DNA of 54,141 nucleotides. Source: Deltaproteobacteria bacterium GWA2_45_12. GTDB taxonomy: Bacteria; UBA10199. Made by a program: the position numbers and the translations under genes. Below the pieces are notes generated by a model. That model was not told the origin of the DNA. It saw only the letters and a program-made list of their open reading frames with translations, and ran no database searches. Below are positions 33,701 through 40,908 of the stretch, one piece after another; the stretch's first letter is position 1, and each line of letters starts with the position of its first letter. Location of the stretch: contig MGPH01000048.1 of NCBI GenBank assembly GCA_001797365.1, forward strand, positions 1 to 54,141, in the 5' to 3' direction.

Positions 33701-36094
33701 CAAACCGGCCAGTGGGTTTGCAGTTCGGATAAAAATTCAACCCAGTGCCAGATTACTTCAAGTAATATGAAGAACGGCTGTGGTCTTTGCGGTGGCCCCG
33801 TCATTACCGATGTGGGCACTTCCTGCAATGAGGGGGTCGGGGCTTGCGAGGTGACAGGAAGCCGTGTGTGTGCTGAAGATAAACGTTCCACAGTGTGCGA
33901 TGCCCAGGCAAAAACACCCACGACCGAAATCTGTGATCAAATCGACAATGATTGCAATGGTACCATTGATGATAATGATGTGTGCCACCTTGAGGAAACT
34001 CCTTCCCAACCCACGCCTGAAGAGCCGGCTCCAGCACCCACTCCGGAAGAACCTGTAGTATCCTGTGGGGATGGCCAAGTGCAAACAGGTGAGGAATGTG
34101 ATCCGCTTTTTACGGAAACCCCTCTGCCTACAGGCAAGCAATGCTCGGCAGAATGTAAGCTTGAAGATAACCCCTGTGCCGAGGGCGAAACTTACCAGCA
34201 AGTTACCATGACCGTGCCTGTAACCCAAGATGGTCAAATCCCTCCGACAGATGAAAAATACGATGCCGTCGTTAAAGATGCGCAAGGAAGCCTTGTGGGA
34301 AGTTTCTCCGGCTTTGGAAGCATCAAGACAATCCGCTCCAATGGTCTTGGCAGGGTTGCCATCCGGAATGATCAAAATGTTTTGTATCAGGCTAATATGG
34401 TGACAGGTGAGGTTTTACAGGTAGGGGCTCCAAAAACACGCATGATTGACGAGGCTTTTGTAGGACGTGGGGCCAACCTTGTGTATATGACCGAAGATAA
34501 AATGATCACCAAAGTTGATGGTGAAAACCGGGCAAGTATTTTGCCAACGGGCTTACCCCAAGAGACTGTTCTTGTAGATATAGAAGGCGGAAGTGAAAAC
34601 ACCTATGCGGCTCTCGATGCCGATTATAATTTCTACCATGCCGAAGTGGGGCAGACCTTGCAAAATGATTTCAATCTTGAAACAGCCAGGCCCGGTATCA
34701 AGCTGGAGCATTTTGTCGATTTCAAACATCTGTCCGGAAATGACTATCTTGTCGCCACCGACAAATCTGTAGCTATGTTGAATTCAGGGCAAATGCGTGA
34801 AATTATTTCATCCTTGGATTTGGGAATTGATGCCATTGAATCTGTAACAACCAATCTTGAAGGGGATGCTGTCTATATCACTTCAGCAAACAATGTTTAT
34901 AAAGCGCCTCTTGGTCAGCCAACGATCAGAAATTCAATTTCAAAATCATTCAAAAAAGCTGAAGTTAACGACATTTCAAACCAGATACAAGCCCAGATTG
35001 AACCCTTTATGACGGGGGTTGCCCACCTTGAACCCACTTCCATGTGCGTGCGTCAAAACCTCGAAAAACGTTTTGTTGCCGAACGTATCATTCCTGAAAC
35101 CTGCAATGGGCTCGATGACGATGGGGATGGTCAGGCCGATGAAGAAGTGCAGGATGAAGGACTGGGAGAAGCTTGTGAAACAGGTCAATCCGGCGTTTGT
35201 AGCCAGGGGGCCAAGGTATGCAGTGAAGGTAGAATCATTTGCCAGGCCTCTCAGACGGCCCTGGCCCAGGAAGTCTGCGATAATGGTTTGGATGATACCT
35301 GCAATGGCGCCATTGATGAAGCCTGTGGGTGTAACGATGGTGAAACCCAGGATTGCGGCGCGGGCGATTCGACTGATTTCTGCGCACAAACATGCGCTGC
35401 CGGAACTTGGGGGGCATGCACGGTAGTCGCGGGGCAAAATGGCGTTGAAGTGTGTGATGGCAAGGACAACAACTGCGATGGGCAAGTGGATAATGTCTCC
35501 CAAGACATGGAAAGTGTCCCCCAATGGTTCCCTGATGCCGATGGGGATGGCCAGGGCAGTGTTAATGAATCATTAAGATCCTGCAATAAGCCGGATGGAT
35601 ATGTTGATAATAGCAATGACTGTGATGACACCAAGGCGGGTGTGGGTAAGGATATGCCTGAAGTGTGTGGGGATGGGCTTGATAATAATTGTGATGGAAC
35701 CAATGATGAGGAGGGTTGTCGTGTCGAGGGTGTAGAAGACAACGGTCCGGAAATTGCCGATGTGAAAAAGAACAACGATGGAAGTATTGATGTTGGTCAA
35801 CCCTGTCCTGAGGGGTCCATCAGTATAACCTTAAAAGAGTATTGGGGCCTCAAAGAGGGAAAGATGAAAAAGATCATCGACAATAACAAGAATGAGGTTT
35901 GGATGGAAGCAGATGGAAGTTTGGCTGGTGAATGCGCCCAAGGCAGCGCGGGAGCTAAAGTAGCTGGCAACAGTTTCGTTAAGTGTAGTCTCGAACAAAA
36001 TGCCTCTTCCCACGTTGGATTTGCGGGTATGGTGCTTGTTTTTGCCGCTTACTGTTTGATAGGAGTGTTTTTCAGGACCCGCATTAAAAATTAG
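27770..36094 (+). CDS. Giant cysteine-rich, repeat-rich surface protein (2,774 aa)
   Basis: The ATG at 27770 opens a signal peptide (MNRLISQILWGLVFISLLFL). Regions, in approximate residues: 34-387 and 399-710, two parallel beta-helix domains (YYVNSEFGSDTNSC; LFVAENGSDTGNC); 741-776, a DUF4215-like repeat; 776-1100, six MopE-type CDGVDNDCDG repeats; 1102-1460, a beta-propeller-like domain; 1464-1544, thrombospondin-3-like calcium repeats (DADGDGVGDVCD); 1545-1763, DUF4215-like and three more MopE units; 1797-2047, five copies of a CGxCGG module; 2074-2098, a Pro/Glu linker; 2134-2430, a second propeller-like domain; 2443-2654, four MopE-type units; 2750-2770, a membrane helix ending RTRIKN. 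About 14 MopE-type units in all. Probable calcium-dependent, outer-surface adhesin or matrix protein; role unproven. Confidence 0.8.
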   Translation: MNRLISQILWGLVFISLLFLSFEGWGANSIVRKAVVYYVNSEFGSDTNSCLSSGAGACKTIQTAIDLAGFGDRVFIEKGIHVPQVSITFRGKPLTLECENRLHTFIRPAPYIPAFTFSGAESFFSVVRGCTIQPTSAGAFSLNNGSAVTIEGNIISLSDHNSNWALSSWGAGSFIFRNNIVRGGSGIYADGGSDVSPIQIYNNTCIQCNTAFTTAGVANHVKMWNNLAYGVENGLAGCSALFPAQNNLVAMVNVSRWDAACAGGLEEDPRFIHDFMGRIEKADMHSVTVKGANWVRDEWKGEFFCNLSSVPYPRCFLVDSNTADTLYAYDGEGWVSNMSNPDDVLVITRLAYGSLSPAACNGNATYPPVDVYGNNFGCADVGAVAHAGEEGLDPDLKELFVAENGSDTGNCRDNKKPCASLVYAYSQSVKDDTVRVAPGDYSLPSTIQIAAKGVSITGAGTTGTNITRLVSQATTIFDCTSGVGSEASLSNFVLQMPWSRGAGVSVRGICHWDINHNVFSLMEGTAVTGWTGGVGTSMTNNIVVDAWTGAYGAYTAPFDVHRNTFIGGRSTYGNRQNNIIAFSSLDTCNASNPASQNDVYGTNSFYESGCSGNGNLALDPQFGGDTGFAEIIESKTLIDCGADWAPNQWKGFFLILNNHGFWIESNTQNSLTVATGRLDWYGKGGDSYLITNLAPCNEAVLSMGAVDNAECLQGKALTDKMVSGFQIVQEDGVSLCKLPDPICGNGKIEKGEECDDGNLSNNDTCTSACQVQTCTQEKCDGVDNDCDGFTDEGDAIDMKRFYYDADHDGYGDAGSAGLTGCQAMDGYIEQGGDCNDYDGTVHPNFTGPDTCDAKDNDCDGRVDEDYIPNPTMCGVGVCLNAGQRECVAGQLVDTCTANAPSAELCGNNTDDDCDGQTDEGFDVGDVCQTGVGACKADGHKVCSADGLSTTCDAVAGFAMEEQCGNQKDDNCDGAVDEGFEELAKDCSDGFGACAASGKMVCSPDGHSLVCNAAMKPAMPEVCDGVDNDCDSQIDNVAGAGDYCTAGEGQCWRDGVMACQGGALVCTAQAGEPVVEEGDLCGNYLDDDCDGVIDQNDDDCRALCPDGSRAVASVGGINQFVNINDGSAVAQVKRFVRLNEGDVQTFVGVGADSKVYSIDGVTHNVTQVLGVNSIPQDEKIIDAAFDSNNDVIVLTDQSDVYRIAGDQANFVVHIENASKLVSGKRSSYNALVSDIYSGTNSFKSINSSGIEDPEISSVEGAMGLVAYNPELPGYEGGVYEIGSAELSDDSYNAISDYSPESYPAYTISDSYNGISQIQSEVYVVTSDNFIDRLYGDNTVELIADMNGMGQLHDVATTGSEVYVAYGNRIARFYPGSGLTVTQNNADVQMTQVAQFDAGGVLRGLALDAQASEVYVASDAGVYSVDAYGFDKSFRKISDTIIDGNIQFVPSLCGGPDAVIEVPCAGGDVDEDGLCDESDNCKEVANADQADADGDGAGDLCDAACPNDAANDGDADGICGALDNCEEAANPDQADADGDGVGDVCDPPSCGNGVLEKEELCDDGNQTAGDGCNESCQIEECQTGNVEVCAVDAAKGVCLQGERVCVVGKWAQCVQTVTPSVEACDGVDNDCDGTIDNDIPADSCSTGLEGVCSTGTQICQSGNLVCKQDKHPLLETCDGADNDCDGSVDENASDAKTWYADADNDGFGGAQSVKACTPPSGYKDTTNDCADNDANRYPGAFDSCDGVDNDCDGRADEDFALGDSCNIHNGEGCSEDGKYACSADGRSVECKVTEEVNKNECGVCGGTKISGLGNACSQTNEDGCKEEGSLVCNADGNGTQCQSNGPVFKNSCGVCGGATLTDVNTSCTFADQTTGCNEAGMRECAGDGQFTQCKSIATVEKNSCGVCGGPEVSGVGDACTVKNANGCQDKGTWQCSASGMGRECVITTPATLNACGLCDGTPIINAPNTTCTQEVNECEQTGQWVCSSDKNSTQCQITSSNMKNGCGLCGGPVITDVGTSCNEGVGACEVTGSRVCAEDKRSTVCDAQAKTPTTEICDQIDNDCNGTIDDNDVCHLEETPSQPTPEEPAPAPTPEEPVVSCGDGQVQTGEECDPLFTETPLPTGKQCSAECKLEDNPCAEGETYQQVTMTVPVTQDGQIPPTDEKYDAVVKDAQGSLVGSFSGFGSIKTIRSNGLGRVAIRNDQNVLYQANMVTGEVLQVGAPKTRMIDEAFVGRGANLVYMTEDKMITKVDGENRASILPTGLPQETVLVDIEGGSENTYAALDADYNFYHAEVGQTLQNDFNLETARPGIKLEHFVDFKHLSGNDYLVATDKSVAMLNSGQMREIISSLDLGIDAIESVTTNLEGDAVYITSANNVYKAPLGQPTIRNSISKSFKKAEVNDISNQIQAQIEPFMTGVAHLEPTSMCVRQNLEKRFVAERIIPETCNGLDDDGDGQADEEVQDEGLGEACETGQSGVCSQGAKVCSEGRIICQASQTALAQEVCDNGLDDTCNGAIDEACGCNDGETQDCGAGDSTDFCAQTCAAGTWGACTVVAGQNGVEVCDGKDNNCDGQVDNVSQDMESVPQWFPDADGDGQGSVNESLRSCNKPDGYVDNSNDCDDTKAGVGKDMPEVCGDGLDNNCDGTNDEEGCRVEGVEDNGPEIADVKKNNDGSIDVGQPCPEGSISITLKEYWGLKEGKMKKIIDNNKNEVWMEADGSLAGECAQGSAGAKVAGNSFVKCSLEQNASSHVGFAGMVLVFAAYCLIGVFFRTRIKN

Positions 36095-36446
36095 GGGTTC
36101 CTTCCCTCTTTACATACACCGAAATCTTTTTGGCATGGGCAATGGCCAAGGGTTTGTCTACGGTGATTTCTACCCAGGTTTGGGGCCATTTTTTTAAAAG
36201 GGTGTTGGCAATTTCTTCGGCAAAAGTTTCGATCAAATGAAAATGCCTTTCCTTAAGTAAATTCAAAATAAGGTGGTCTACCACATCATAATCAATTGTT
36301 GAGTCGAGGTGGTCGGTCAGGGCCGCTTTTTTTACATCCACCCCGATTCGTACCGATACAATCAATTTTTGTTTCTGCTGTTTTTCCCATTGGTAAAACC
36401 CCAATTTTTCGTCGTATTCGAATGTTAGATGCAGGTGATCACTCAT
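36084..36446 (-). CDS. folB: Dihydroneopterin aldolase
   Basis: 120 residues from ATG 36446; the frame extends further upstream, but the family N-terminus begins at [36 protein letters not shown] and [16 protein letters not shown] match FolB, the latter with the substrate-binding Glu. [20 protein letters not shown] includes the catalytic-Lys region near the C-terminus. The enzyme converts dihydroneopterin to hydroxymethyl-dihydropterin and glycolaldehyde in folate synthesis. It is divergent from folE (49 bp between starts), which makes its precursor. Its 3' end overlaps the giant gene by 11 bp, tail to tail. Confidence 0.8.
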   Translation of the reverse strand: MSDHLHLTFEYDEKLGFYQWEKQQKQKLIVSVRIGVDVKKAALTDHLDSTIDYDVVDHLILNLLKERHFHLIETFAEEIANTLLKKWPQTWVEITVDKPLAIAHAKKISVYVKREGTPNF

Positions 36447-36495
36447 TGACAGTTTGTTATCAGATTGGTTAAGACCAGGCAATCGGGAGTTTATT

Positions 36496-37125
36496 ATGGC
36501 TTCAAACAAAAAATTAAGGGAAAAACACTGGCTTTCAGGGCAGCAGGGCAAGGTGGCTTTGGGCCCCGAAGCTGAAAAAATGGAAACAGCCGTACGAAGC
36601 TTGCTTGAATCATTGGGTGAAGATCCCAATCGCGAGGGCTTGCTTCAGACTCCCCAGCGTGTGGCTCAGGCGCTTTTGTTTTTAACCAAGGGATATGAGG
36701 AAGATCCGGATGAAGTCATCAACAAGGCCGTATTTCATGAAAAACACGATGAGATGATTGTGGTCAAAGACATCAGCCTTTACAGTTTATGCGAACATCA
36801 CATGCTCCCTTTTGTGGGGCGTGTTCATGTGGCCTATATCCCAGACCAAAGGATCATCGGGTTGTCCAAAATTGCCCGCTTGGTTGATATTTATGCCAGG
36901 CGTCTTCAAGTGCAGGAACGCCTTACACAGCAAATTGCCAAAACGCTTCAAGATGCGCTCAAGCCGAAGGGAACTGCCGTGGTGGTGGAAGCCGAACATA
37001 TGTGCATGCAAATGCGGGGAGTGCAAAAACGGGGTTCGGTCATGATCACCTCGGCCATGCTGGGTGTTTTCAGGGCCGAAGCCACACGGTCCGAATTTTT
37101 GGCCATGATTAAAAATGGAAGATAA
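36496..37125 (+). CDS. folE: GTP cyclohydrolase I
   Basis: 209 residues from ATG 36496, preceded by GGGAG at suitable spacing; an earlier in-frame codon at 36454 lacks one. The zinc site is formed by [10 protein letters not shown] and by the Cys of [13 protein letters not shown]. Other hallmarks are [20 protein letters not shown] and TSAMLGVFR near the end. The enzyme opens GTP to dihydroneopterin triphosphate, the first step for folate and for the queuosine precursor. It is followed by the overlapping queD-like gene and is divergent from folB, so the three genes form a pterin cluster. Confidence 0.96.
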   Translation: MASNKKLREKHWLSGQQGKVALGPEAEKMETAVRSLLESLGEDPNREGLLQTPQRVAQALLFLTKGYEEDPDEVINKAVFHEKHDEMIVVKDISLYSLCEHHMLPFVGRVHVAYIPDQRIIGLSKIARLVDIYARRLQVQERLTQQIAKTLQDALKPKGTAVVVEAEHMCMQMRGVQKRGSVMITSAMLGVFRAEATRSEFLAMIKNGR

Positions 37126-37531
37126 TCCGAAAAAAATTTCAATCACATGCAGCCTGAATATTCATGCGGCCCACAAGCTTTACCGCGATGACTGGAGCCA
37201 GCAAAAAAATAGGGATGTTTTCGGGCATTGTTGCGATTTGCATGGGCATCAATATCGCCTGGAGGTGACGATTAAGGGGGGGATTGACCCGGAAACGGGA
37301 ATGCTCATGAATGGATATGCCTTGGAAAATTTGGTGAAGCAAAATATTTTAACCCAGTTGGACCATAAATTTTTAAATGACCATCCCTTTTTTAAAGATC
37401 GTCTAACGACTGTTGAATGGATTTCCGTTTGGGTTTTTGATGAAATCAAAAAAAAACTCCCGTCCCCCTGCGTGTTACAAAAAGTGAAATTGTGGGAAAC
37501 TCCCGATTTGTATGCGGAGTATGAAAATTAA
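37115..37531 (+). CDS. queD: 6-carboxy-tetrahydropterin synthase / PTPS family protein (QueD-like)
   Basis: 138 residues. Zinc ligands are the His of NIHAAHKLY and the two of DLHGHQY. The Cys preceding HGH (HCCDLHGH) is the likely catalytic residue, as in QueD and eukaryotic [24 protein letters not shown] provides the Asp-His pair, and [13 protein letters not shown] the pterin-binding Glu. It overlaps folE by 11 bp. The folE product is its substrate, giving queuosine precursor or, less likely with folB present, an alternative folate route. No other queuosine genes are in the window. Confidence 0.85.
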   Translation: MEDNPKKISITCSLNIHAAHKLYRDDWSQQKNRDVFGHCCDLHGHQYRLEVTIKGGIDPETGMLMNGYALENLVKQNILTQLDHKFLNDHPFFKDRLTTVEWISVWVFDEIKKKLPSPCVLQKVKLWETPDLYAEYEN

Positions 37532-38684
37532 AAACATCATCTTCGACTGGTCAGGGACACTTTGTGATGATGTGAAATCATCCTATCTTGCCACCAAGCA
37601 CACCATTCGCCATTTTGGCGGCCCGCATCTTACTTTCAGGCAATACCGGGAACAATTCGATCTTCCTGTCTGGAAATTTTACAAAAAACATTGTCCCACA
37701 ACCCATGTCAATGAAATTGATAAATATTATTTCAACTATTTTGCCCGTATCGTAGGGGCGCCGCTTGCTGCGCCCCGCTATGGGGTGACACGCGAAAGGG
37801 CGCAGCAAGCAAGGGCGCAGCAAGCGGCGCCCCTACTATTCAAACAAATTCCGCAAATTCTAAAAACAGCGCAGGCCATGGGCCTGAAGCTTTTTATTTA
37901 TTCCACCGTACGCCAGGATTTGCTTGAAAAATGGTGCCACAGACACCACATCAAAAATTTCTTTGAAGTCATTGGCGGGAGTGTGCGCGACAAAGAGCGG
38001 GGGCTAAAATCGTTTTGCCGAAGGTACGGACTCAAAGCGAAGGAGACGCTTTTCATTGGTGACATGGAGCATGATGTTCGTGCCGCCAAGAAAGCGGGTG
38101 TTTTAAGCGGAGCCATGCTGTGCGGGTATCATGCAGAAAAGAGGCTCCTCGATTTGGCCCCTGATTTTGTCTGGAATGATCTCCAAGGGTTGATGAAATT
38201 TGTTTGTACGTTGATGGATGGGTCCTTCGACTCCGCTCAGGGACCACAGAGATTTCCGGTGGCTGAGCGGAGTCGAAGCCAACCAATCTTCCCCATCCCC
38301 ACCGTGGGTGCCCTTATTTTCAATAAGGAAGATATTCTGCTGATTCAAACACACAAATGGTCGCACACCTTTGGAATTCCCGGAGGAAAAATCAAACAGG
38401 GTGAGACGATGAATCAGGCACTCAAACGTGAAATTTTGGAGGAAACGGGTTTGCGCATCAAAGAAATACGCTTTGCTATGGTCCATGACAGTATTGATTC
38501 GCAGGAATTTTACAAGAAAGGGAAACATTTTTTACTTCTCAATTTTTATGCAATCAGCCAGAGTCGGCATGTTGTTTTAAATGACGAGGCCCAGGCGTTT
38601 GTTTGGGTGAGTTTAGGCCAGGCCTTAAAATTGCGATTGAATCATCCCACTCGCGTGTTAATACAACATTATCTTAAATCTTAA
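37521..38684 (+). CDS. HAD phosphatase - Nudix hydrolase fusion with repeat-derived segments
   Basis: 387 residues from ATG 37521; an in-frame ATG at 37512 adds three, and both overlap queD. N-terminal HAD domain (about residues 1-235): motif I FDWSGTLCDD, then IYSTVRQDL and FIGDMEHDVRAAKKAG as motifs II and IV. C-terminal Nudix domain (about 250-385): GGKIKQGETMNQALKREILE then ETGL. Such enzymes remove phosphates from nucleotides or sugars; dephosphorylation of dihydroneopterin triphosphate is an attractive guess from the context. Two palindromic elements are translated in frame: 37752-37836 within the HAD cap region and 38225-38278 in the inter-domain linker. Confidence 0.8.
   Translation: MKIKNIIFDWSGTLCDDVKSSYLATKHTIRHFGGPHLTFRQYREQFDLPVWKFYKKHCPTTHVNEIDKYYFNYFARIVGAPLAAPRYGVTRERAQQARAQQAAPLLFKQIPQILKTAQAMGLKLFIYSTVRQDLLEKWCHRHHIKNFFEVIGGSVRDKERGLKSFCRRYGLKAKETLFIGDMEHDVRAAKKAGVLSGAMLCGYHAEKRLLDLAPDFVWNDLQGLMKFVCTLMDGSFDSAQGPQRFPVAERSRSQPIFPIPTVGALIFNKEDILLIQTHKWSHTFGIPGGKIKQGETMNQALKREILEETGLRIKEIRFAMVHDSIDSQEFYKKGKHFLLLNFYAISQSRHVVLNDEAQAFVWVSLGQALKLRLNHPTRVLIQHYLKS
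37752..37836. repeat. GTA...TAC palindromic element in frame in the HAD domain
   Basis: The 24-bp left arm (37752-37775, starting GTAGGGGCGCCGCTTGC) is an exact reverse complement of 37813-37836. Between them lies a tandem copy of AAGGGCGCAGCAAGC (37796-37810 and 37811-37825). The element adds about 28 residues without breaking the frame. Its left arm matches the copy at 48717-48738 over 22 bp. Confidence 0.85.
38225..38278. repeat. Inverted repeat forming the HAD-Nudix linker
   Basis: CTTCGACTCCGCTCAG (38225-38240) is the perfect complement of 38263-38278, enclosing 22 bp. It encodes SFDSAQGPQRFPVAERSRS, a peptide that looks like a translated repeat and not like a domain. This is a different family from the GTAGGGGC element 390 bp upstream. 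Confidence 0.8.
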
Positions 38685-38697
38685 GAAGGAGAAAAAC

Positions 38698-39501
38698 ATG
38701 CAGAAATCAAGTATTGGTAAATGGGTTCTCATATTTTTTGGGGCTTTGGTTGCTTTTGGTTTTTTGATGCCCTTTGTGATGATTGGAGCGGGGGAACGGG
38801 GAGTCGTATTGCGTTTTGGGGCTGTTGAAGACCGCATTCTTGGGGAAGGGATTCATTTCCGGATTCCGTTGGTCGAGTCAGTGGTGACGGTGGATGTTAA
38901 AACACAGAAAGTTGAAGTGGATGCCCCGTCTTTTTCCAAAGATATACAAAATGTTGCTACACGCATCGCCCTCAATTTTCATCCCGATCCCAAAATGGTC
39001 CAAAGACTTTGGCAGGAAATCGGTTCGGATTATGAGTCGCGCATTATTTCACCGGCCATTCAAGAATCGGTCAAGGCGGCCACGTCCCAGTTTACCGCGG
39101 CCGAGCTTGTGTCCGAGCGGCAAAAGGTAAAAGATGAGATCAAGCGTGTGCTGGTCGAACGTTTAGCCCCCCGTTACATTAGTGTGGATGATTTCTCGAT
39201 TGTGAATTTTGATTTTTCGGATGCCTATGAACGTGCTGTCGAAGAAAAACAGGTGGCCCAGCAACAGGCCCTGAAAGCGGAAAATGATTTAAAGCGTATT
39301 CAGGTGGAAGCGGAACAACGCATGGCTCAAGCCAAAGCCGAAGCCGAGGCCATTCGCATCCAGACAGAAGCCTTGTCCAAAAATTCAACCCTGGTTAATT
39401 TGGAAGCCGTTAAAAAATGGAATGGCCAGTTACCCTATTACATGATGGGGAATACGATTCCGTTTATCAATGTGGGCGACACCAAATCATCGGGGCAGTA
39501 G
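38698..39501 (+). CDS. SPFH/Band 7 membrane protein (prohibitin-like)
   Basis: 267 residues with a strong AAGGAG ribosome site. A single N-terminal membrane helix (VLIFFGALVAFGFLMPFVMI) is followed by the Band 7 domain from GAGERGVVLRFGAVEDRILG to about residue 190 (YISVDDFSIVNFDFSDAYER). A coiled coil rich in Ala, Gln and Glu (QVAQQQALKAENDLKRIQVE) follows, then the NGQLPYYMMG end seen in prohibitin-type proteins. These proteins form ring scaffolds in the membrane and modulate proteases such as FtsH. No FtsH gene is adjacent. It follows the HAD-Nudix gene closely and may share its transcript. Confidence 0.9.
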   Translation: MQKSSIGKWVLIFFGALVAFGFLMPFVMIGAGERGVVLRFGAVEDRILGEGIHFRIPLVESVVTVDVKTQKVEVDAPSFSKDIQNVATRIALNFHPDPKMVQRLWQEIGSDYESRIISPAIQESVKAATSQFTAAELVSERQKVKDEIKRVLVERLAPRYISVDDFSIVNFDFSDAYERAVEEKQVAQQQALKAENDLKRIQVEAEQRMAQAKAEAEAIRIQTEALSKNSTLVNLEAVKKWNGQLPYYMMGNTIPFINVGDTKSSGQ

Positions 39502-39521
39502 GGATATTTATTTGTATGGTA

Positions 39522-39549
39522 GTAAGGGCAATTCATGAATTGCCCTTAC
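39522..39549. repeat. 28-bp perfect palindrome before metF
   Basis: GTAAGGGCAATTCA (39522-39535) and TGAATTGCCCTTAC (39536-39549) are exact complements with no spacer. It has the family GTA...TAC ends. It lies between the SPFH and metF genes and ends 6 bp before the preferred metF start. Confidence 0.8.
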
Positions 39550-39555
39550 GAATTC

Positions 39556-40410
39556 ATGAATTTCACCGATTTTTACAAGCCCGGCACATGCCGCTATTCC
39601 TTTGAAGTTTTTCCTGTAAAAACAGAAGAGGGTGTTAAAAATCTCCTTCAGGTTTTAGGGGAACTTAAGGATTTTGATCCAGCCTATGTTTCAGTCACCT
39701 ATGGGGCCCTTGGCTCCACGCGCGATCTGACGCGCGATTTGGCCCTGCGTATCCACCGGGGAACTAAAATCCCTACAGCTTTCCATTTTACTTGTGTTGG
39801 GTCCGGCCGGCAGGAAATAAAAAATTATGTCGAGAAACTCAAAAAAGAGGGACTCAATCTTGTTGTGGCCCTGCGTGGGGATCCTCCCAAGGGGGGCGCC
39901 TTTATCCCTCCTACCGATGGTTTTCGTTATGCCAATGAGCTTGTGACTTATCTTAAGTCGATTAATGGCTTTAGCATGGCTGTGGCAGGTTATCCGGAAG
40001 GGCATCCCGAGGCTGGCAGTAAAGAAGCCGACCTTGTAAATCTGAAAAGAAAAGTGGAGGCTGGGGCTGATGCTGTGATCACGCAAATGTTTTTTGACAA
40101 TCGCGATTATTTTGATTTTGTGGAACGGGCACACAAGGTGGGCATTAGTGTCCCCATTATTCCCGGTATCATGCCCATTTTGAACCTGAAGCAAATTGAA
40201 AAAATCACCGGTCTTTGCGGAGCCAAAATCCCTTCCCAACTTCATCAAAGGCTTGTCCAATGCGGTGAAGATGTCGAGGCGACGCGAAATGTGGGGATTG
40301 AACACGCACTTAAACAATGCCATGAACTTAAAAAATCAGGGGTGCCCGGGATTCATTTTTATACACTGAATAAATCCCTATCCGTGGCTGGTATCATTGA
40401 AAACCTTTAA
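39556..40410 (+). CDS. metF: Methylenetetrahydrofolate reductase
   Basis: 284 residues from ATG 39556; an ATG seven codons upstream lies in the palindrome. The family N-terminus CRYSFEVFPVKTEEG contains the catalytic Glu. YVSVTYGALGSTRDLT, HFTCVGSGRQEI, VALRGDPPKGG, AVAGYPEGHPE and GADAVITQMFFDN follow in the expected order in the TIM barrel. The enzyme reduces 5,10-methylene-THF to 5-methyl-THF with FAD, feeding methionine synthesis. It may supply the homocysteine methyltransferase system at 17.5 kb. Its stop overlaps that of bcp by 4 bp, convergently. Confidence 0.95.
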   Translation: MNFTDFYKPGTCRYSFEVFPVKTEEGVKNLLQVLGELKDFDPAYVSVTYGALGSTRDLTRDLALRIHRGTKIPTAFHFTCVGSGRQEIKNYVEKLKKEGLNLVVALRGDPPKGGAFIPPTDGFRYANELVTYLKSINGFSMAVAGYPEGHPEAGSKEADLVNLKRKVEAGADAVITQMFFDNRDYFDFVERAHKVGISVPIIPGIMPILNLKQIEKITGLCGAKIPSQLHQRLVQCGEDVEATRNVGIEHALKQCHELKKSGVPGIHFYTLNKSLSVAGIIENL

Positions 40411-40859
40411 AGATTGTTGATTACCTCATCCACATGCCCTTCCACTTTCACCGGCGAAAATATTTTTTTGATCTTCCCCTCTGGCCCGATCACAAACGTG
40501 GATCGCACGATACCCATGAATTCACGGCCCATGAATTTTTTCATTTGATAGACACCATACGCATTGGTCACTTTTTTATCGGCATCCACCAAAAGGTCAA
40601 AACCCAGGCCATGTTTGTCGATGAATTTCTGGTGTGATTTTTCATCATCAAAACTGACGCCTAAAACAACCGTATTTTTCTTTTTGATGTTAGGAAGGTT
40701 GGTATTAAAATCACAGGCCTCGGTGGTGCAACCGGGGGTCATGTCTTTGGGATAAAAATAAAGGACGACGTTCTTGCCTTTTAAATCTTTGAGAGAGATG
40801 GTTTTTCCCTCTTGGTTTTTTAATGAGAAATCAGGTGCTTTGTCGTTTTCTTTTAACAT
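40407..40859 (-). CDS. bcp: Thioredoxin-dependent peroxiredoxin (Bcp/PrxQ)
   Basis: 150 residues, standard for PrxQ. The peroxidatic Cys is in DMTPGCTTEACDF, with the resolving Cys five residues later, as in Bcp-type atypical 2-Cys enzymes. The Arg of MGIVRSTFVIGPEG completes the active site. It reduces peroxides in the cytoplasm using thioredoxin. It is transcribed toward metF and shares 4 bp with it at the stop codons. Upstream is the degenerate gene region at 40.9 kb. Confidence 0.95.
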   Translation of the reverse strand: MLKENDKAPDFSLKNQEGKTISLKDLKGKNVVLYFYPKDMTPGCTTEACDFNTNLPNIKKKNTVVLGVSFDDEKSHQKFIDKHGLGFDLLVDADKKVTNAYGVYQMKKFMGREFMGIVRSTFVIGPEGKIKKIFSPVKVEGHVDEVINNL

Positions 40860-40908
40860 AGGCTCTCCTTGTTTTATTGTTTGTTCCTACGGGGGATACC
40901 ATAATTCT

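Noticed and set aside
29997-35730. Overlapping long reverse-strand frames inside the giant gene.
   Set aside because: They are shadows of the Asp/Cys-rich repeats (GATGAC/GTCATC bias) and lack ribosome sites or family features.
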